NCBI RefSeq assembly: GCF_018129985.1
Contig: NZ_JAFCKT010000006.1
Coordinates: 62,001-126,000 of the forward strand
Direction of reading: 5' to 3'
Source: Bradyrhizobium sp. SZCCT0148
GTDB taxonomy: Bacteria > Pseudomonadota > Alphaproteobacteria > Rhizobiales > Xanthobacteraceae
Length of the DNA: 64,000 nucleotides
Part shown: piece by piece, positions 61,520 through 64,000 of the stretch
Position numbering within the stretch: the first letter of the stretch is position 1
Layout: each line of letters starts with the position of its first letter
Made by a program: the position numbers and the translations under genes
The notes under the pieces: generated by a model
Databases searched by the model: none
What the model saw: the letters and a program-made list of their open reading frames with translations, nothing else
Told to the model about the DNA's origin: nothing

Positions 61520-61546
61520 CGCTCGCCACATGAGGAGTGGCGAGCG
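61520..61546. terminator. Hairpin between convergent kinase/phosphatase and NmrA-like genes
   Basis: CGCTCGCCAC (61520-61529) pairs perfectly with GTGGCGAGCG (61537-61546) around a 7-base loop, 12 bp after the kinase stop. No T run follows on either strand at once, but the position between convergent genes fits a terminator. Confidence 0.6.
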
Positions 61547-61569
61547 ATTCAGAAGGCGCCGGCAAGCCC

Positions 61570-62439
61570 TCAGGCAGAGGCCGTGATCTCCGCGACGAAG
61601 TCGCGATAGGAACGCAAGGGACGGCCGAGAATATCCGTCAGACGCTCGACGTCGCCGGCCTCCGGGATCATTCCCTCCGAGAGGAAGCGCTCGCTCATCA
61701 CCCGCATGTCGAAGGCCATCCAGCCGGGCATGAACTGCCTGAGGTTCTTTTCGAATCCGGCGGGGTCGTCACCGCCATAGGCGATCGTGCGCCCGAGCAC
61801 GTCCGACCAGATCGCCGCAGCTTTCGCGCCAGTCAATGTATCGGGACCAACGAGATTGATGCGATCGAGCGGAAGCGGCGTGGCGGATGTCTCGCGGCGG
61901 ATCAATTCGATCGCCGCGATCTCGCCGATATCGCGCGCGTCGATCATCGCCAGTCCCTTGCTGCCGATCGGCATGGGATAGACGCCGTACCCGGTCACCG
62001 CATCCTTGATCATGAGCTCGTTGTTCATGAAGTATGCGGGGCGCAGGATAGTGGCATTGAACCCCATCTGCTCGATCATGCGCTCGACGCCGAACTTGCC
62101 GGCGAAGTGCGGCACGTTGACGTAGCGGTCGCTGTGGATCACCGACAGATAGACGAACCGCTCGATGCCGGCCTCTCTTGCCAGGTTGAGCGCAGTCAGC
62201 GCCTGGGTGAATTCATCCGGCACCACGGCATTGAGCAGGAACAGGGTCGAGACGCCCGACAACGCACCGCGCAAGGAATCGACGTCCAGCAAGTCGCCTT
62301 GGGCGACGGCGACACCTGAAGGGAAGTTGGCCTTCTCGGGATTTCGGACGAGCGCGCGCACATCCGCGCCCCGCTTGACGAGTTGTTCGACGACTTGGCG
62401 GCCGATGGTGCCGGTTGCGCCGGTAACGAGGATGGTCAT
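61570..62439 (-). CDS. NmrA/SDR-a type NAD(P)-binding protein
   Basis: A 289-residue atypical short-chain dehydrogenase. The dinucleotide motif is ILVTGATGTIGRQVVEQLVKRGADVRALVRNPEK; VYLSVIHSD and TILRPAYFMNNEL match the NmrA/quinone-oxidoreductase-2 group. The Tyr-Lys pair of classical SDRs is not apparent, so it may act as a redox sensor or a quinone reductase. GGAG stands 7 bp before ATG 62439. It is divergent from a LysR-type regulator, a common pairing for this family. Confidence 0.9.
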   Translation of the reverse strand: MTILVTGATGTIGRQVVEQLVKRGADVRALVRNPEKANFPSGVAVAQGDLLDVDSLRGALSGVSTLFLLNAVVPDEFTQALTALNLAREAGIERFVYLSVIHSDRYVNVPHFAGKFGVERMIEQMGFNATILRPAYFMNNELMIKDAVTGYGVYPMPIGSKGLAMIDARDIGEIAAIELIRRETSATPLPLDRINLVGPDTLTGAKAAAIWSDVLGRTIAYGGDDPAGFEKNLRQFMPGWMAFDMRVMSERFLSEGMIPEAGDVERLTDILGRPLRSYRDFVAEITASA

Positions 62440-62541
62440 GGGATCACTCCGGTTCGGGTCAGAAGACATCCCGGAAATTAGTGATCCACATGCGGTCCGA
62501 AAGGCGCTATATTTGGACAGGTCGTCTCACCGGTGGAACAG

Positions 62542-63432
62542 ATGGATTTGCTTGCCCTGGCCGATTTCAACCTTGTTGCCCGCCACGGGGGGTTCGGAAA
62601 GGCCGCGCGCGCCGCGGGACGTCCGAAAGCGACCTTGTCCCGGCGTGTGTCCGAGCTCGAGAGCAGTCTCGATCTGCGTCTGTTCGAGCGCGGCGGGCGC
62701 ACGCTCAAACTCACCCAGGAAGGACGAGCGCTTTACGAGCGGACCGGAGCACTCCTCACCGAGCTCGACGAGACGGCGGCAGCGATCGCCTCGGGCGGAG
62801 ACAAGCCAAAGGGCAAGTTGCGGATCAACACTCCTCTGCTCTTTTCGCAAAGTGCCATGGGCCGGCTCGCGGCCGGCTTTGCGCTGAGGCATCCTCAGGT
62901 CCGGCTCGAGGTAACGACGGATGATCGCCAGGTCGACATGATCGAGGAGGGTCTTGATCTCGTGATCCGGGTCAATCCCGATCCGGATGAAAGCCTCGTC
63001 GGCCGCATCTTCCTGCGCGACAGACTGGTGGTCGTGGCCGGCCCCACCCTGAAACGACCAAAGGGCGATCTGGCCGTTCCGGCCGTGGTGCGCGGAAATG
63101 ACGAAACCGCAGCGTGGGAAATCAGGCGACCGGCCGGCACGTCGCGTGTTGCCGTCGACGCGGTGCTTCGCCTGTCATCGCTGATGATGGTCCGCGACGC
63201 GGTTCGAGCCGGCGTCGGCGCAGCACGGCTGCCGCTGTCGCTCGTCAGCCACGATCTTGCCGCCGGCACGCTGGTGCGATGGGGCGATGTCGAAGGACCC
63301 GACATCGCCCTGTGGACACTCTATCCATCACGGCGGTTGCTCAGTGCGCGCGTCTCCGCCTTCCTCGATTATCTGAAGGAAGCCTTTCCAAAGGGAACGC
63401 CCGACGAATTGGCGGCCTATATCGGGGGATGA
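62542..63432 (+). CDS. LysR family transcriptional regulator
   Basis: A 296-residue regulator. The N-terminal helix-turn-helix is LLALADFNLVARHGGFGKAARAAGRPKATLSRRVSELESSLDLRLFERGGRTLKLTQEG, and the substrate-binding domain begins GKLRINTPLLFSQ. GGTGGA lies 5 bp before ATG 62542; GTG 62533 is an alternative. Divergent from the NmrA-like gene over about 100 bp, which it probably regulates. GTCC and GGAC about 16 bp apart in that gap are a weak dyad only. Confidence 0.92.
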   Translation: MDLLALADFNLVARHGGFGKAARAAGRPKATLSRRVSELESSLDLRLFERGGRTLKLTQEGRALYERTGALLTELDETAAAIASGGDKPKGKLRINTPLLFSQSAMGRLAAGFALRHPQVRLEVTTDDRQVDMIEEGLDLVIRVNPDPDESLVGRIFLRDRLVVVAGPTLKRPKGDLAVPAVVRGNDETAAWEIRRPAGTSRVAVDAVLRLSSLMMVRDAVRAGVGAARLPLSLVSHDLAAGTLVRWGDVEGPDIALWTLYPSRRLLSARVSAFLDYLKEAFPKGTPDELAAYIGG

Positions 63433-63442
63433 ACTCGAGCCC

Positions 63443-64000
63443 TCACGCCGGCTCTGCCGTCTTCGTCCCCAGCGGCGTCGGCGCCATGCCGCCGCCGGGC
63501 TTGAGGTGGAATTCGTAAGTCATCAAATGCCACGGACCGTTCGCCTTGGTCCCGTCGGGCATCGCAGGATCGGTGCGCGGCTCGACCTTGGCGACGAGAT
63601 CGTCCTTGACCCCGAACACCACGTCGGAATCCAGATATTTGTCGCCGTCCATGAAGACGTGCGTGATCAGCGGCTCGTAGCCCTTCGCGTTGACCAGGAA
63701 GTGCACATGCGCCGGGCGCATCGGATGACGCTTGGTCTGCACGATCATCTCGCCGACCGGGCCGTCGGTCGGGATCGGATAGCTGCACGGCAATATGGTC
63801 CGGAAGAAGAAACGGCCGTCGCTGTCGGTGATGAAGCGCGCGCGCGCCGACGCGCCGACCTCGTCATAGTTGGGTTTCTGGGAGTCGTAGAAGCCGTCGT
63901 CGTCGGCATGCCAGACGTCGACGGGGACATTGGCCAGCGGGTTGCCCTTCAGGTCGGTGACGCGACTTTGCACGAACATCCGCTCGCCGGTTTGGTTGTT
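63443..64000 (-). CDS. Intradiol ring-cleavage dioxygenase (hydroxyquinol/catechol 1,2-dioxygenase), 5' end outside the window
   Basis: About 185 C-terminal residues are present; the gene continues past the right edge. Iron(III) ligands of intradiol dioxygenases are visible: Tyr in KPNYDEVG, Tyr in LPCSYPIPTDGPVG, and two His in HPMRPAHVHFLV. VPVDVWHADDDGFYDSQ and GYEPLITHVFMDGDKYLDSDVVFGVK resemble hydroxyquinol 1,2-dioxygenase best. It opens an aromatic diol to a muconate or maleylacetate. Start not seen. Confidence 0.9.
   Translation of the reverse strand, partial: NNQTGERMFVQSRVTDLKGNPLANVPVDVWHADDDGFYDSQKPNYDEVGASARARFITDSDGRFFFRTILPCSYPIPTDGPVGEMIVQTKRHPMRPAHVHFLVNAKGYEPLITHVFMDGDKYLDSDVVFGVKDDLVAKVEPRTDPAMPDGTKANGPWHLMTYEFHLKPGGGMAPTPLGTKTAEPA

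Overview
The window is high-GC chromosomal DNA that looks like Bradyrhizobium or a close relative in the Nitrobacteraceae. The pointers are the nitrate cluster (nrtABC, a single-domain globin like Bjgb, a flavoprotein like Flp, and a NasC-type nitrate reductase), the many ABC transporters and ring/sugar-acid enzymes, and several families of short palindromic intergenic repeats of the kind scattered through that group. About 57 genes are seen. No rRNA, tRNA, CRISPR, phage or transposase gene was found.

Layout. 1-9600 (+): the tail of one dipeptide-type ABC transporter, a gamma-glutamyltransferase-like protein, a DUF1028 protein, then a complete second transporter (two ATPases, binding protein, two permeases). 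9597-15950 (-): a conserved protein, a broken sensor remnant, and a TetR / membrane-fusion / RND-pump operon with a candidate operator. 16064-18522: a two-subunit TPP decarboxylase divergent from a cytochrome P450. 18623-27242 (-): a TetR regulator, then an operon of a NMT1/TauA-type ABC transporter with an enolase-superfamily enzyme, a Gfo/Idh/MocA oxidoreductase, a DUF993 protein and a TIM-barrel isomerase; this looks like an undescribed catabolic pathway. 27420-36322: glyoxalase-fold protein, two PfkB kinases, FAD reductase, PaaG-like crotonase, histidine phosphatase, sugar-acid (IlvD/EDD) dehydratase and an outer-membrane-like protein.

36494-50045: a winged-helix/TPR regulator facing a small operon ending in a probable MddA methyltransferase; uronate dehydrogenase divergent from an SMP-30 lactonase; aldehyde dehydrogenase; an AceE/MdeB-like 2-oxoacid dehydrogenase E1 divergent from an Lrp-type regulator; zinc alcohol dehydrogenase; DMT transporter; aldo/keto reductase. 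50092-50288 is an internally deleted lactonase pseudogene.

50641-61507 is the nitrate assimilation locus. On the minus strand are nrtA-nrtB-nrtC-bjgb-flp-nasC with no narK. Divergently lies a formate/nitrite-family channel followed by a PP2C phosphatase/Ser-Thr kinase fusion. The shared control region carries a good sigma-54 promoter, an NtrC-like dyad about 125 bp upstream of its start point, and structured leaders, which together point to nitrogen control. The window ends with an NmrA-like protein, a divergent LysR regulator and the 3' part of an intradiol dioxygenase gene.
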